This document shows, piece after piece, positions 22,464 through 30,915 of a DNA stretch of 35,371 bases. Location: contig CAYZKY010000051.1 in the NCBI GenBank assembly GCA_964478815.1, positions 1-35,371 on the forward strand, given 5' to 3'. The first letter of the stretch is position 1; every line of letters begins with the position of its first letter. This DNA comes from DASVNK01 sp964478815. Its GTDB lineage: Bacteria; Verrucomicrobiota; Verrucomicrobiia; Limisphaerales; SXQI01. Both the position numbers and the translations under genes were made by a program. Below the pieces are notes generated by a model. It had not been told where the DNA came from and made no database searches. It worked only from the letters and a program-made list of their open reading frames with translations.

Positions 22464-25331
22464 ATGGCAGTCAGCAAGAAACTCCTCCTGATCGGTTGGG
22501 ACGCGGCGGATTGGAAGGTCATCACGCCGCTGCTCGATTCCGGGCAGATGCCCAATCTCCAAGGGCTCATCGAGCGGGGCGTCATGGGAAACATGGCGAC
22601 GCTGCAGCCGGTGCTCTCGCCGATGTTGTGGACTTCGATCGCAACGGGCAAGCGGGCCTTCAAGCATGGGATTCACGGGTTTTCGGAGCCGGATCCGCGC
22701 AACGGGTCGATCCGCCCGATCACCAATTTGTCGCGGAAGACCAAGGCGGTCTGGAATATTCTGAGCCAGAACGGCCTGCGCACCCATGTGCTGGGCTGGT
22801 GGCCGAGCCATCCGGCGGAGCCGATCAACGGAGTGATGGTCTCGAATCATTACCAGCAGGCGAAGGCCGCGCTGGACAAGCCGTGGCCGGTCCGGCCCGG
22901 GACGATTCATCCCCCGGAGATGGCGTCGAAGCTGGCGGAGTGCCGGATTCATCCCTGGGAGATCGATGGGGATTTGCTCCGGTTGTTCGTGCCGGATGCG
23001 CCGCAGGTGGATCAGAAGAAAGATCAGCGGTTGATGAGCATTGCCAAGATCGTGGCGGAATGCTCCGGAATCCATGCCGCGGCCACGCGGGTGATGACGA
23101 GCGAGCCGTGGGACTTCATGGGGGTGTATTACGACGGGATCGATCATTTCGGGCACGGCTTCATGCGGTATCATCCGCCGCGCCCGGCGTGGGTGCCCGA
23201 GGCGGACTTCGAGCGGTACAAATTGGTGATCGACGGAGCGTATTGCTACCACGACCTCATGCTGGGCACGCTCCTCGCGCTGGCGGGGGAAGAGACGACC
23301 GTGATTCTGATGTCCGATCACGGCTTTCACCCCGACCATCTGCGGCCGCGCGTGTTGCCGAACGAACCGGCCGGCCCGGCGGCGGAGCATCGGCCGTTCG
23401 GGATTTTCGTGGCCGCCGGGCCGAACATCCGGCGGGACGAACTAGTCTTCGGGGCGACGCTGCTCGATGTGTGCCCCACCATCCTGCGGCATTTCGGACT
23501 GCCCGTAGGGCGGGACATGGATGGGCGCGTCCTGACAACCATTTTCAAAGAGCCGCCGCCGTTGGAAGCGATCGACTCATGGGACGCCGTCGAGGGGCCG
23601 CACCCGGCGGGGCAGCATCCGCCGGACGCGCAGTTAAGCGCGGTGGAAAACCAGGAGGCCATCGCCCAACTCGTGGCCTTGGGCTATATCGAGCAACCGG
23701 CGGCGGATCAGCAAACGGCCGTGAAGGAGACGGTGCGGGAGCTGCGCTACAATTTGGCCCGGGCCTACGCGGATGCGCAGTATCACCAGGAGGCGGCGGA
23801 AATTCTCCGGGAGTTGTGGACGGAATGGCCGGACGAGAGCCGGTTCGGCGTGCATCTCTTGCCGCTCCTGCTCGCCTTGGGGGATACGGCCCAGGCGCGC
23901 ACCGTGCTGGAGCAGATCGAGACGAGCAAAGCGCAGTACGCGCAGACCGCGGCGGCGGAACTGAAGGAACTCGAAGAGAAACTGAAGGCAGAGGAGAAGC
24001 CCGAAGAGAAGGAGCCGGATCGAAAGACGATGCACAAGCTCCGCAAACTGCGGGCGCGGGCGCATACGAATGTTCACGCGCTGGCTTACCTGCGCGGCTC
24101 GTTGCTGGCGGCGGAGCGGCGGTACGGCGAAGCGGTGGCGGAATTGACGAAAGCGGCCGGAGCCCAAATGTCGAACCGGCCTTCGGTCCTGCACAAGCTG
24201 GGGGAGGTGCATCTGGCCCAGCGGAACTGGGCGCAGGCGGAGGCGGAATTCAAGAAAGGGCTGGCGCTGGATCCGATCAACCCGGCGTTCCGGCTGGGAT
24301 TGGCGGAGGTGGCCTTCCGGCGGCGCGACTACGCCCAGGCGGCCACGGAAGCGATGGCGGCGGCAGGGCAGCGATTCTTTAATCCGAGGGCTCATTTTCT
24401 GGCCGGGTTTGCGTGGCATCGGCAGGGGGATCCCGAGCAGGCCATGCAATTACTGCAGACGGCGGTTGCGCAAAATCCGGCCTTTCCGCAGGCGCACCGC
24501 TTGCTGGCGCGGCTGCATCGCACGCACCGGCGGGATTGGCCGGCCGCGGCGGAACATCTGCGACTGGCCAAAGAGGGGCGGCGGCGCATCCGGCAATGGC
24601 GCTTGGGGTTGGCGCGGCCGACCCCGGCGGAACGAGTGGATCGCGGTCCAAAAGCGTCGGAGGAACAGGCGGAAGCGGAACCGACATCGATGCCGGCCCC
24701 ACGAGAGTTGCCGGGAAGTCATCTGGGACCGGCCTGGCCCGAGAAGCCGACAGCGGAAGTAGTCACGATCGTGGCGGGGCTGCCGCGCACGGGGACGTCG
24801 ATGATGATGCAGATGCTGGCGGCGGGCGGATTGGAGCCGTTGACGGACGGGGAACGGGCGGCGGACACGGACAATCCGCGCGGTTATTTCGAGTTCACTC
24901 CGGCGACGAAATTGCGGCACGACAAGGCGTGGGTGCCGCAGGCGCGGGGCAAGGTGGTAAAGCTGGTGGCGCAGCTCCTGCCCTTTCTGCCGATCGACCA
25001 GAGCTACCGCGTGGTGTTCATGCACCGCGATCTGAGGGAGGTCATCGCGTCCCAGCAGGCGATGCTCGAACGGCTGGGGCGAAAGGGCGCGCAACTCCCG
25101 CCCGCGAAGCTGGCCGCGGTGCTGGATCGGCAAGTGGCGGAATTAGTGAATTGGCTGGAGCGGCGGCCGTACGTGAAGGTGCTCCATTGCGAGTACGGGC
25201 AGGTGGTCGCCGCACCCGCCGAAACGGGCGCGCGGTTACGCGAGTTTTTGGGCGAGTCCTTCGACGTGGCGGCGGCGGCGGCGGCGGTCGATCCCAGCCT
25301 GCGCCGGCAAGTGTCCGGGCCAGGCCGTTAA
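22464..25331 (+). CDS. Fusion of phosphodiesterase/alkaline-phosphatase-fold, TPR and sulfotransferase domains
   Basis: A 955-aa protein. Residues about 5-365 form a type I phosphodiesterase/nucleotide pyrophosphatase domain: metal site GWDAADW (Asp13), nucleophile region LSPMLWTSIATGKRAFKHGI, YYDGIDHFGHG (Asp224, His228) and SDHGFH (Asp285, His286). Residues about 425-700 are TPR units broken by a charged coil (LKELEEKLKAEEKPEEKEPD). Residues about 764-945 are a sulfotransferase: the 5'-phosphosulfate loop AGLPRTGTSMMMQML (771-785) and the 3'-phosphate strand RVVFMHRDLREVIASQQ (849-865). No signal peptide is seen, so it is likely cytoplasmic. Sulfotransferases use PAPS; the phosphodiesterase half might process a nucleotide or sulfated/phosphorylated acceptor (inference). 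Start ATG 22464; a TTG at 22455 would add three residues. Confidence 0.9.
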   Translation: MAVSKKLLLIGWDAADWKVITPLLDSGQMPNLQGLIERGVMGNMATLQPVLSPMLWTSIATGKRAFKHGIHGFSEPDPRNGSIRPITNLSRKTKAVWNILSQNGLRTHVLGWWPSHPAEPINGVMVSNHYQQAKAALDKPWPVRPGTIHPPEMASKLAECRIHPWEIDGDLLRLFVPDAPQVDQKKDQRLMSIAKIVAECSGIHAAATRVMTSEPWDFMGVYYDGIDHFGHGFMRYHPPRPAWVPEADFERYKLVIDGAYCYHDLMLGTLLALAGEETTVILMSDHGFHPDHLRPRVLPNEPAGPAAEHRPFGIFVAAGPNIRRDELVFGATLLDVCPTILRHFGLPVGRDMDGRVLTTIFKEPPPLEAIDSWDAVEGPHPAGQHPPDAQLSAVENQEAIAQLVALGYIEQPAADQQTAVKETVRELRYNLARAYADAQYHQEAAEILRELWTEWPDESRFGVHLLPLLLALGDTAQARTVLEQIETSKAQYAQTAAAELKELEEKLKAEEKPEEKEPDRKTMHKLRKLRARAHTNVHALAYLRGSLLAAERRYGEAVAELTKAAGAQMSNRPSVLHKLGEVHLAQRNWAQAEAEFKKGLALDPINPAFRLGLAEVAFRRRDYAQAATEAMAAAGQRFFNPRAHFLAGFAWHRQGDPEQAMQLLQTAVAQNPAFPQAHRLLARLHRTHRRDWPAAAEHLRLAKEGRRRIRQWRLGLARPTPAERVDRGPKASEEQAEAEPTSMPAPRELPGSHLGPAWPEKPTAEVVTIVAGLPRTGTSMMMQMLAAGGLEPLTDGERAADTDNPRGYFEFTPATKLRHDKAWVPQARGKVVKLVAQLLPFLPIDQSYRVVFMHRDLREVIASQQAMLERLGRKGAQLPPAKLAAVLDRQVAELVNWLERRPYVKVLHCEYGQVVAAPAETGARLREFLGESFDVAAAAAAVDPSLRRQVSGPGR

Positions 25332-25664
25332 GCGCAGGAACATTTCCCTCAAACTTTCGAAGTTCCGAAAGAACCACGAACGACGGAGCGTATTCCCCTT
25401 GGATACGTGGTGCGGGGTGTCGTCGCGCAGACCGAGTGGTGGCCGGGAGAAGCACGCGCGACGAAGCGGGGCACCGGATGTGGTTTGGACGCGCTGGACG
25501 CTGCCGGGCGGTTCGTGGTTTCCGCCCTCATTCCGATTGGACGCGGGATGGAGCGCTCCGGTGCGTCCATTCCCTGGCGGGCTTAAGAATCGATTTTGGC
25601 CGCCGAGCGGAGTCTTTTTGTCTCCCGGCTGGACGGCCCGGCCTGACCGGCGCATGCTCAGGGC
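25332..25664. other. Intergenic stretch with a nested hairpin
   Basis: About 330 nt between the fusion gene and the next operon. It contains a nested palindrome: outer arms TGGACGC (25538-25544) and GCGTCCA (25563-25569) around GGAGCGCTCC (25550-25559), and a small hairpin CTTTCG/CGAAAG (25354-25371). An open frame at 25399-25668 has no recognisable features. No convincing promoter boxes. Confidence 0.5.
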
Positions 25665-26615
25665 GTGAGCGCGCCGCTCGAATTCATCAAGGTTTTCGCG
25701 GGGAAGATGCGCGACGCGGGCATCGAGCATGCCCTGACGTCCGGCATGGCGTGTGTCCATTATGGGCTGCAGCAGACGACGAAGGATTCCGATTGGATCG
25801 TGCCGGCGGGCCGCCTGGCGAGGTTGCGCGCGCTGCTGGGGGGATTGGAAGAGGGATGGCCCCCGTGGAGGATTTCCTACCGGCAGATTTGCGGCGCGCC
25901 AATGGAAGAGGAGTACCTGCGGCATGGCTGGACGAGTCATTTGTCGATCTGGGACTCCGCGAGTTCCGTGGAGCACAAGGTGGATCTGTTTAGCGCGCCG
26001 CCGCGGGTGCGGCTCGACGAACTGGAGATCGATGCCGAAGGCTGGGCCTCGAGACATGTCGTCGCGCAAATGAAAAAGACCGACCGGGACAAGGATTGGC
26101 CGATGGTGGGCGGCTTGGGGCGGCAGTTGGCCGAACGCCGCGAATCCACGGCGCTCCTGCATGCCCGAGAACACGCCTTGCTGTTGAACGCCTGGGCGGC
26201 GGCCTCTCCGGAGCAGCGGCTGGGGGCGGCGCGCCGGCGGCCGCTGGTGAAGGTGTTGGACCGGCCGACACCGCCGGACCGGCTCGCGCTTGGACGTTTG
26301 CTGGCCATCGAGCGGACGATCTGGGAACAAGTGAACGATCACCGGCACAGCCGGTACACGCGCGCCTGGAAGCAGTTTTTTCGAAATTGGCGCCGGGATG
26401 AGGAATGGCAGTGGCCGACGGCCGAGAGTTTCGCGAAACAGCATCGGAGGCTTTGCGAGGCTGCTGGCCGGCATGGGTTGCCCCTCGATCCGTTGGAGGG
26501 AAACGTTCGAGCCGAGGTCCTCAGCACCGCGTTGACAGAGGCGGCCGCCCTGAGTTCGGCCACCCCGGAAGAAATGGCGCAAGTCCAGCCGCCGATGGAG
26601 GAGATGTTGCCATGA
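25665..26615 (+). CDS. Putative nucleotidyltransferase-fold protein
   Basis: A 316-aa protein starting at GTG. The N-terminal part has the nucleotidyltransferase (MNT/AbiEii-like) pattern: SGMACVHYGLQQTTKDSDW with a DxD pair (Asp41, Asp43) and a third acid in VEHKVDLF (Asp108). These three acids bind metal and the NTP in the superfamily. The rest (about 120-316) is helical and Arg/Trp-rich, and I do not recognise it. The GTG at 25665 lies just before the conserved part and has no clear Shine-Dalgarno. The stop overlaps the start of a 72-aa gene (ATGA), so they form a pair. Such NTase-small partner pairs include toxin-antitoxin systems and antibiotic-modifying enzymes, but the function here is unproven. 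Confidence 0.68.
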   Translation: MSAPLEFIKVFAGKMRDAGIEHALTSGMACVHYGLQQTTKDSDWIVPAGRLARLRALLGGLEEGWPPWRISYRQICGAPMEEEYLRHGWTSHLSIWDSASSVEHKVDLFSAPPRVRLDELEIDAEGWASRHVVAQMKKTDRDKDWPMVGGLGRQLAERRESTALLHAREHALLLNAWAAASPEQRLGAARRRPLVKVLDRPTPPDRLALGRLLAIERTIWEQVNDHRHSRYTRAWKQFFRNWRRDEEWQWPTAESFAKQHRRLCEAAGRHGLPLDPLEGNVRAEVLSTALTEAAALSSATPEEMAQVQPPMEEMLP

Positions 26616-26830
26616 GTTTCAAGGTGCGGCCGGTGGAGCCGGAGATGACCTACTCGGAGGAGTATTACGAGTGGCTGGCGCGCGAGATGGGGGATGAGGC
26701 GGCGGCCTGGGCGCGGCTCCCGCGCGCCGAGCGGGAAAAGGAACTGACCTGGCACCACGAGCACTTCAATACGCCGGACGATCTTTCGATCTGGCCGCCG
26801 GAACTGGGCAGGGACCCGGAGGCGTTCTGA
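26612..26830 (+). CDS. Small acidic protein, partner of the nucleotidyltransferase-like gene
   Basis: A 72-aa protein beginning MSFKVRPVEPEMTYSEEYYEW, rich in Glu, Asp, Trp and Pro, with no cysteine and no signal peptide. The ATG overlaps the upstream stop by 4 nt, which favours real translation. I do not recognise it. It could be an antitoxin or regulatory subunit of the protein encoded at 25665-26615. It ends 27 nt before the stop of the convergent sialidase gene, so no further gene belongs to this unit. Confidence 0.6.
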   Translation: MSFKVRPVEPEMTYSEEYYEWLAREMGDEAAAWARLPRAEREKELTWHHEHFNTPDDLSIWPPELGRDPEAF

Positions 26831-26857
26831 ACGGAGGAAGGGGCAGGGGCGGTCCGA

Positions 26858-28045
26858 TTACGGCCGGGTCGGTTTGGGACCGGCTTCGAGCCAGGCGATG
26901 GGAAAGCGGGCGAAAACGAGGCGGTTCGCGCCGTCGGTCTCGAAAAGGCACCCGACTTTTCCGTCCGGAAGCTTGGTGAGGACGCTGTAGGCGAAGCTGC
27001 CCGGCCAGAGCACGCGCCGGACGGGCCAGGTCGCGCCATCGTCCCGGCTCAGATGCACCGTGCCGTTCTCGCGCTTCAAGCTGTCGGGGCCGCTGTAGAG
27101 AATGCGCCCGCGGCCGGCGGCATCGTCGAAAGAATAGCGCAGGATGCTGGCGTTGCAGCTCGGGTCGCGGAGTTCGGGGACGTCTTCGACGTTCGACCAG
27201 GTCGCGCCGCCGTCCCGGCTGACGGCGGTCTTGCGCAATTTGGCCCCGGCGAAGGTGCGGCTGTTCAAGCGGATGGAACCGTCGCTCAGTTCGACCATCT
27301 GCACTTCGTTAATCTGGCTGCGGCGGCCGAGTTTTTCATCGGGCAGAAATGCGCCCGGAACATTGGCTCCATACTGCCAGGTGGCGCCCCGATCGTCGCT
27401 GAACGCGGCGAAATTGTGCCACTGCCAGAACGGCCCTTCGTTGAAGGGGAGGATCAGGCGGCCCCGGTGAGGGCCGCGCGTGAGCTGGATGCCGATGCCC
27501 GGGCCGCTGGCGACGGTGGTGGCTCCGGTGGCACGTTTCGTGGAGCGCGTGACATCGAGCGGGCGGGACCAGGATTGGCCTTCGTCGTCGGTCCAGATCA
27601 GGAAGTTGCGATAGATGTTGGTGCCGTCATAACCCGTCTCCGTGCCGGCGCTGTGCTCGGTCAAGTGGCCGGGAATCCGCTGGTACATCAGGAAGACGCG
27701 TCCGGAGTTCTGCTCGACGACGGCGGTCGGGTTGTTGAGCGAATGCGCCCCATCTTCGGCGATGATCTGGAGCGGGCCCCAGGTCTGGCCTCCATCCGTG
27801 CTGGATTTGAGAATGAGATCGTTCTGGGCCTGGTCGGCGTGTTTGGCCCGCCCCTCGGCGAAGGCAAGCACGCGGCCGCCCTTGGTCACGACGACGGACG
27901 GGATGCGGATGGATGGATACTGGTCGCGTCCCGCCGTGAAAACATCCGAGAACTCCGGCTCCGCCGCGAGGAGGCGGCCGGTGCAGAACGCCAAGCCAAC
28001 CAGCCCCAGAAGGCTGGTGCTCCATTGCGTGTGCCAGAGGTTCAT
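26858..28045 (-). CDS. Secreted sialidase (BNR/Asp-box, GH33-like)
   Basis: A 395-aa protein with a signal peptide (LLGLVGLAFCTGRLLAAEP, about residues 12-30). The six-bladed propeller family is shown by the RIP motif in SIRIPSVVVTKGGRVLAFAEGR, the Asp boxes SSTDGGQTW, TDDEGQSW, SDDRGATW and SRDGGATW, and a late Arg-containing GFLFETD-like segment (VGCLFETDGANRLVFARF). GH33 sialidases release terminal sialic acids; related BNR enzymes may cut other sugars, so the substrate is inferred only. It starts 25 nt after the stop of the PfkB kinase gene upstream on the same strand and is likely co-transcribed, suggesting that released sugar is taken up and phosphorylated. Confidence 0.88.
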   Translation of the reverse strand: MNLWHTQWSTSLLGLVGLAFCTGRLLAAEPEFSDVFTAGRDQYPSIRIPSVVVTKGGRVLAFAEGRAKHADQAQNDLILKSSTDGGQTWGPLQIIAEDGAHSLNNPTAVVEQNSGRVFLMYQRIPGHLTEHSAGTETGYDGTNIYRNFLIWTDDEGQSWSRPLDVTRSTKRATGATTVASGPGIGIQLTRGPHRGRLILPFNEGPFWQWHNFAAFSDDRGATWQYGANVPGAFLPDEKLGRRSQINEVQMVELSDGSIRLNSRTFAGAKLRKTAVSRDGGATWSNVEDVPELRDPSCNASILRYSFDDAAGRGRILYSGPDSLKRENGTVHLSRDDGATWPVRRVLWPGSFAYSVLTKLPDGKVGCLFETDGANRLVFARFPIAWLEAGPKPTRP

Positions 28046-28070
28046 CCGTTTCGGCCGCGCGCGGCGCGGG

Positions 28071-28970
28071 TCACAAGCGCATCATCGTTTCCAGTTCGCG
28101 GACGCGCTTGGAGATATCGGTTTTCGCCACCCGAGTCGTCCGATTGAGACCGAATCCTTCGCAACAGAACGAGGCGACCGCGCTGCCGTGGAGGATGGCG
28201 CGGCGGAGGTTTTTGTCGACGGAGCCCGGCGCGGTGGCGAGATAGCCCAGCAAGCCGCCGACGAAGGAGTCTCCCGCGCCGGTGGGATCGATGACGTTCT
28301 TGAGCGGGTAAGCCGGGGCGAGGAAGAGCCCGCCCGGTCCCGAGAGAACCGCCCCGTGTTCCCCCTTCTTGATGATGACGTAACGCGGCCCGAGCCGGTG
28401 AATCTTTTTGAGAGAGGCGAGAATGTTGGTTTCCTTGGTGAGGAGATGGGCTTCGCTGTCGTTCAAGACGAAGGCATCGACGCGCTTGAGCAGCTTGAGC
28501 AGGTCGTCCATCGCGATGTTCAGCCACAGGTCCATGGTATCGGCGACGACGAACTTGGGACGGTTCATCTGATCGAGGACGTGATGCTGAAGAGCGGGCG
28601 CGATATTCGCGAGAAGGACATAGGGCAGGTCCTTGTGCTTTTGCGGGAGATGCGGCGTGAAGCTTTCGAACACGCCCAGCTCCGTGGTGAGCGTGCGGCG
28701 GTTGTTCATGTTGACCTCGTATTCGCCCGACCAGTGGAACGTCTTGCCCTGCTGAATCTGGAGCCCTTCGAGGTCGATCCCGTGTTTCTTGTAGAGGCCG
28801 ATGTATTTTTTGGGAAAGTCATCTCCGACCACGCCGATCATTTTGACCGGCCCGAAGAAACTGGCTGCGACGGCCGCATGGCTGGCGGAGCCGCCGAGCA
28901 ACCGGGGATTTTCCGACTTGGGTGTCTTGATGGAATCCAACGCCGTGGAACCGACTATCAGTACGCTCAT
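28071..28970 (-). CDS. PfkB-family carbohydrate/nucleoside kinase
   Basis: A 299-aa ribokinase-type kinase. The first signature is GGSASHAAVAASFFG with GVVGDDFPKKY, and the second is the catalytic DPTGAGDSFVGGLLG, with Asp as base and a GAGD anion hole. LNDSEAHLLT precedes the ATP-site strand KKGEHGAVL. The family phosphorylates sugars or nucleosides with ATP in the cytoplasm; the exact substrate cannot be told. It lies 25 nt upstream of the sialidase gene on the same strand, and 74 nt downstream of the sigma-membrane fusion, so all three may share a transcript. The ATG is at 28970. Confidence 0.92.
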   Translation of the reverse strand: MSVLIVGSTALDSIKTPKSENPRLLGGSASHAAVAASFFGPVKMIGVVGDDFPKKYIGLYKKHGIDLEGLQIQQGKTFHWSGEYEVNMNNRRTLTTELGVFESFTPHLPQKHKDLPYVLLANIAPALQHHVLDQMNRPKFVVADTMDLWLNIAMDDLLKLLKRVDAFVLNDSEAHLLTKETNILASLKKIHRLGPRYVIIKKGEHGAVLSGPGGLFLAPAYPLKNVIDPTGAGDSFVGGLLGYLATAPGSVDKNLRRAILHGSAVASFCCEGFGLNRTTRVAKTDISKRVRELETMMRL

Positions 28971-29044
28971 GTGCGGTCATGCTACGAAGTCGCTCCCCAT
29001 TGTCCAATCGGAATGCAGGACCGGGCTTGGCGGGCTGGGGGAGA

Positions 29045-30676
29045 CTACGGCTGGCGGCCAGCGGCAGCGGCGTTGGTCTGCTCGCGTTCCAGCCGCTTGA
29101 GAATTGCTTCCTGGACGGGGGTCGTGACGTAGGGCCGAAGTTCTTCGATGTTGGCGGGCGCGTGGCCGTTGCGGGCCGCGGCGTAGGCGTCGAGGGCGGG
29201 CGCCAATTCCTCCAGGTCGTCCTCCAGCCGTTTGGCTTTGCTGGATTGGTTGCCGTAGCCATTGGGGCCGATGTTCCAGTGCGAGTCGTGCTCGTCATCG
29301 ATCAGCTCGCGGCTCGCGACGGCCCAGGCTCCCGAGGGAATGTCCTCGAACTTGCCGGTAAATTGGAGTTGGTATTGTTCGAGCAAGGCCCGTTCGACCG
29401 GCTGCTTGAAGTGAGGCTGCAATTGGTTCAAATCGGTGGGGAGCATTCCATCGTTCGCGTTGACATAGGCGGCGAGCGCGGCGGAGAGGGCCGGGGCGAA
29501 CGAGTTTTTCGCCGTGAAGCGGGCCTGGCTCAGGGCCTTGCGGACGCCCTGATCCGTATCGAAACTGGCTTCCTTGGCCACGTTGAGCCACTGATCGTCG
29601 CTGAGCAAGGCCAGTTCGGGAATCCGCTGCTCGGGGCGTTCGGCGAAGAGCTGGCGAAGCGTGGTGGCTTTCTGCTTCCAATCCAGGGCCTGCTGGACGA
29701 AAGGATCGGAGGCGGCACCAGCTTCCTGCTGCAACTGCGTGTGGGCGGCGCGCAACTTCAGCAGATCGGCCGAATTGCGCGTGAGACGTGCGTTTTCGTT
29801 GCTCAGGGCGGTTATCCGGCCGTTGGCGTTTTGGAGGGAACGTTCCAAATCGCTCATGTGTTCGGCGAGGGGAGCGACCTGGGCCTGGAGGCGGCGGTTT
29901 TCCTCATTGAGTCGGGAGATCTGGCGGGTGTGATACCAACCGGCTCCGGCAGCGAGGACCAGGGCGGCGGCAACGGCGAGTTTTTGAGTCGTGGTCATAA
30001 CAAGAATCGGGAGCGCCGCTCCGGCCGCGGCGGCGGCACTGCTGCCGAGGAGCGCGGCGGCGGCGATGGCCGCGCCGAGGCCGGCGGGCGCGGCTTGAAC
30101 GGCGGAGGCCTGGATCAGCGCGGCCAGCCCGCTGGTGGCCACCGGGACCCCGCGTCCGGCGAAGTACGCCCGGAGCCGTTCGATGGCGCGGCTGACGCGC
30201 TTTTGGGCGGTGTCGTCCGAGGCGCCGATGGCCCGGCCGACTTCGCGGAACGATTTGCCCTCGAAGTAACGGAGCAGAACGGCGGTCCGGTCGGATTCGT
30301 CGAGGGTGAGCATCGCCTCGTCGAGGAGCGGCTCGATCCTGGCCCAATCGTCGGAGGCGTTCATGGCATGCATTTCGAAGGCGGCGTGCTCGCGCAACTG
30401 GCGGCGGGCCTCTCGACGGAGACAATCGATGGCTTCGTTGCGGGTCACGCGGTAGAGCCAGGCGCTGAGCACGGTGTCCGGCGGGAAGGTCTGCGCGTGG
30501 CGGGCGAGCTTGGTGAAGGCGGCCTGTGCGACCTCCTCCGCCAATTGGGGGAGGCGGACCTGGCGAAGAGCGGCGGAGTAGACAAGGTTGAGGTGCCGGC
30601 GGACCAGCCCGGCGAAGGCATCCTCCGAGTTCTGCCGGGCATACTGACTCAACAGTTCCAGGTCCGGATCGTTCAT
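29045..30676 (-). CDS. ECF sigma factor fused to a membrane-anchored coiled-coil C-terminus
   Basis: A 543-aa protein. Residues 1-172 are an ECF sigma factor: region 2 (NSEDAFAGLVRRHLNLVYSA, then AWLYRVTRNEAIDCLRRE) and region 4 (LDESDRTAVLLRYFEGKSFR, ASDDTAQKRVSRAIERLR). Ala-rich hydrophobic stretches at about 198-226 and 231-247 (LAVAAALVLAAGAGWYH) are probable membrane segments, then a coiled coil (250-318, RLNEENRRLQAQVAPLAEHM) and an unrecognised C-terminal domain. Fusing a sigma domain to its own membrane sensor would tether it until released; this layout recurs in Verrucomicrobiota but its regulation is not established to my knowledge. ATG 30676 (MNDPDLELL) is preferred; ATG 30688 is in frame. 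Same strand as the PfkB and sialidase genes. Confidence 0.88.
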   Translation of the reverse strand: MNDPDLELLSQYARQNSEDAFAGLVRRHLNLVYSAALRQVRLPQLAEEVAQAAFTKLARHAQTFPPDTVLSAWLYRVTRNEAIDCLRREARRQLREHAAFEMHAMNASDDWARIEPLLDEAMLTLDESDRTAVLLRYFEGKSFREVGRAIGASDDTAQKRVSRAIERLRAYFAGRGVPVATSGLAALIQASAVQAAPAGLGAAIAAAALLGSSAAAAAGAALPILVMTTTQKLAVAAALVLAAGAGWYHTRQISRLNEENRRLQAQVAPLAEHMSDLERSLQNANGRITALSNENARLTRNSADLLKLRAAHTQLQQEAGAASDPFVQQALDWKQKATTLRQLFAERPEQRIPELALLSDDQWLNVAKEASFDTDQGVRKALSQARFTAKNSFAPALSAALAAYVNANDGMLPTDLNQLQPHFKQPVERALLEQYQLQFTGKFEDIPSGAWAVASRELIDDEHDSHWNIGPNGYGNQSSKAKRLEDDLEELAPALDAYAAARNGHAPANIEELRPYVTTPVQEAILKRLEREQTNAAAAGRQP

Positions 30677-30915
30677 TTCACCCAGCATAACGCCACCCGG
30701 CGGGCGTTTCCGACAACTTCGTCAAACAAGCGCGGATGTTCCTTGGAAGGGGGTATGCGCTCAATTGTGCTCCGAATTGGGCTAAATGGACGCGGTTGGC
30801 ATTTTGATTGAAAGATTTGAGAGGGGAGGTTCGTATCTACAAGCGAACCCGGTCGGAGCGGTCCCGCCAAGGAGGTGGGTGAGCGGAGCCAAATGCGGAG
30901 CGAAGGGGAACGACT
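30677..30915. promoter_or_regulatory. Divergent intergenic region with promoters for both neighbours
   Basis: About 240 nt between the minus-strand sigma fusion and the plus-strand phospholipase-D-family gene. Both genes must start from it. A GAAGGGGAA Shine-Dalgarno-like sequence lies at 30901-30909 ahead of the 30916 ATG. No clear -35/-10 boxes could be chosen. Confidence 0.4.

Noticed and set aside
22496..25993. Plus-strand frames of 628 and 526 aa overlapping the phosphodiesterase-TPR-sulfotransferase gene
   Set aside because: Gly/Arg-rich out-of-frame translations; the motif-bearing frame is 22464-25331.
27053..30811. Plus-strand frames of 364, 496 and 610 aa opposite the sialidase, kinase and sigma fusion
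   Set aside because: They have no motifs and are antisense to three recognised genes.
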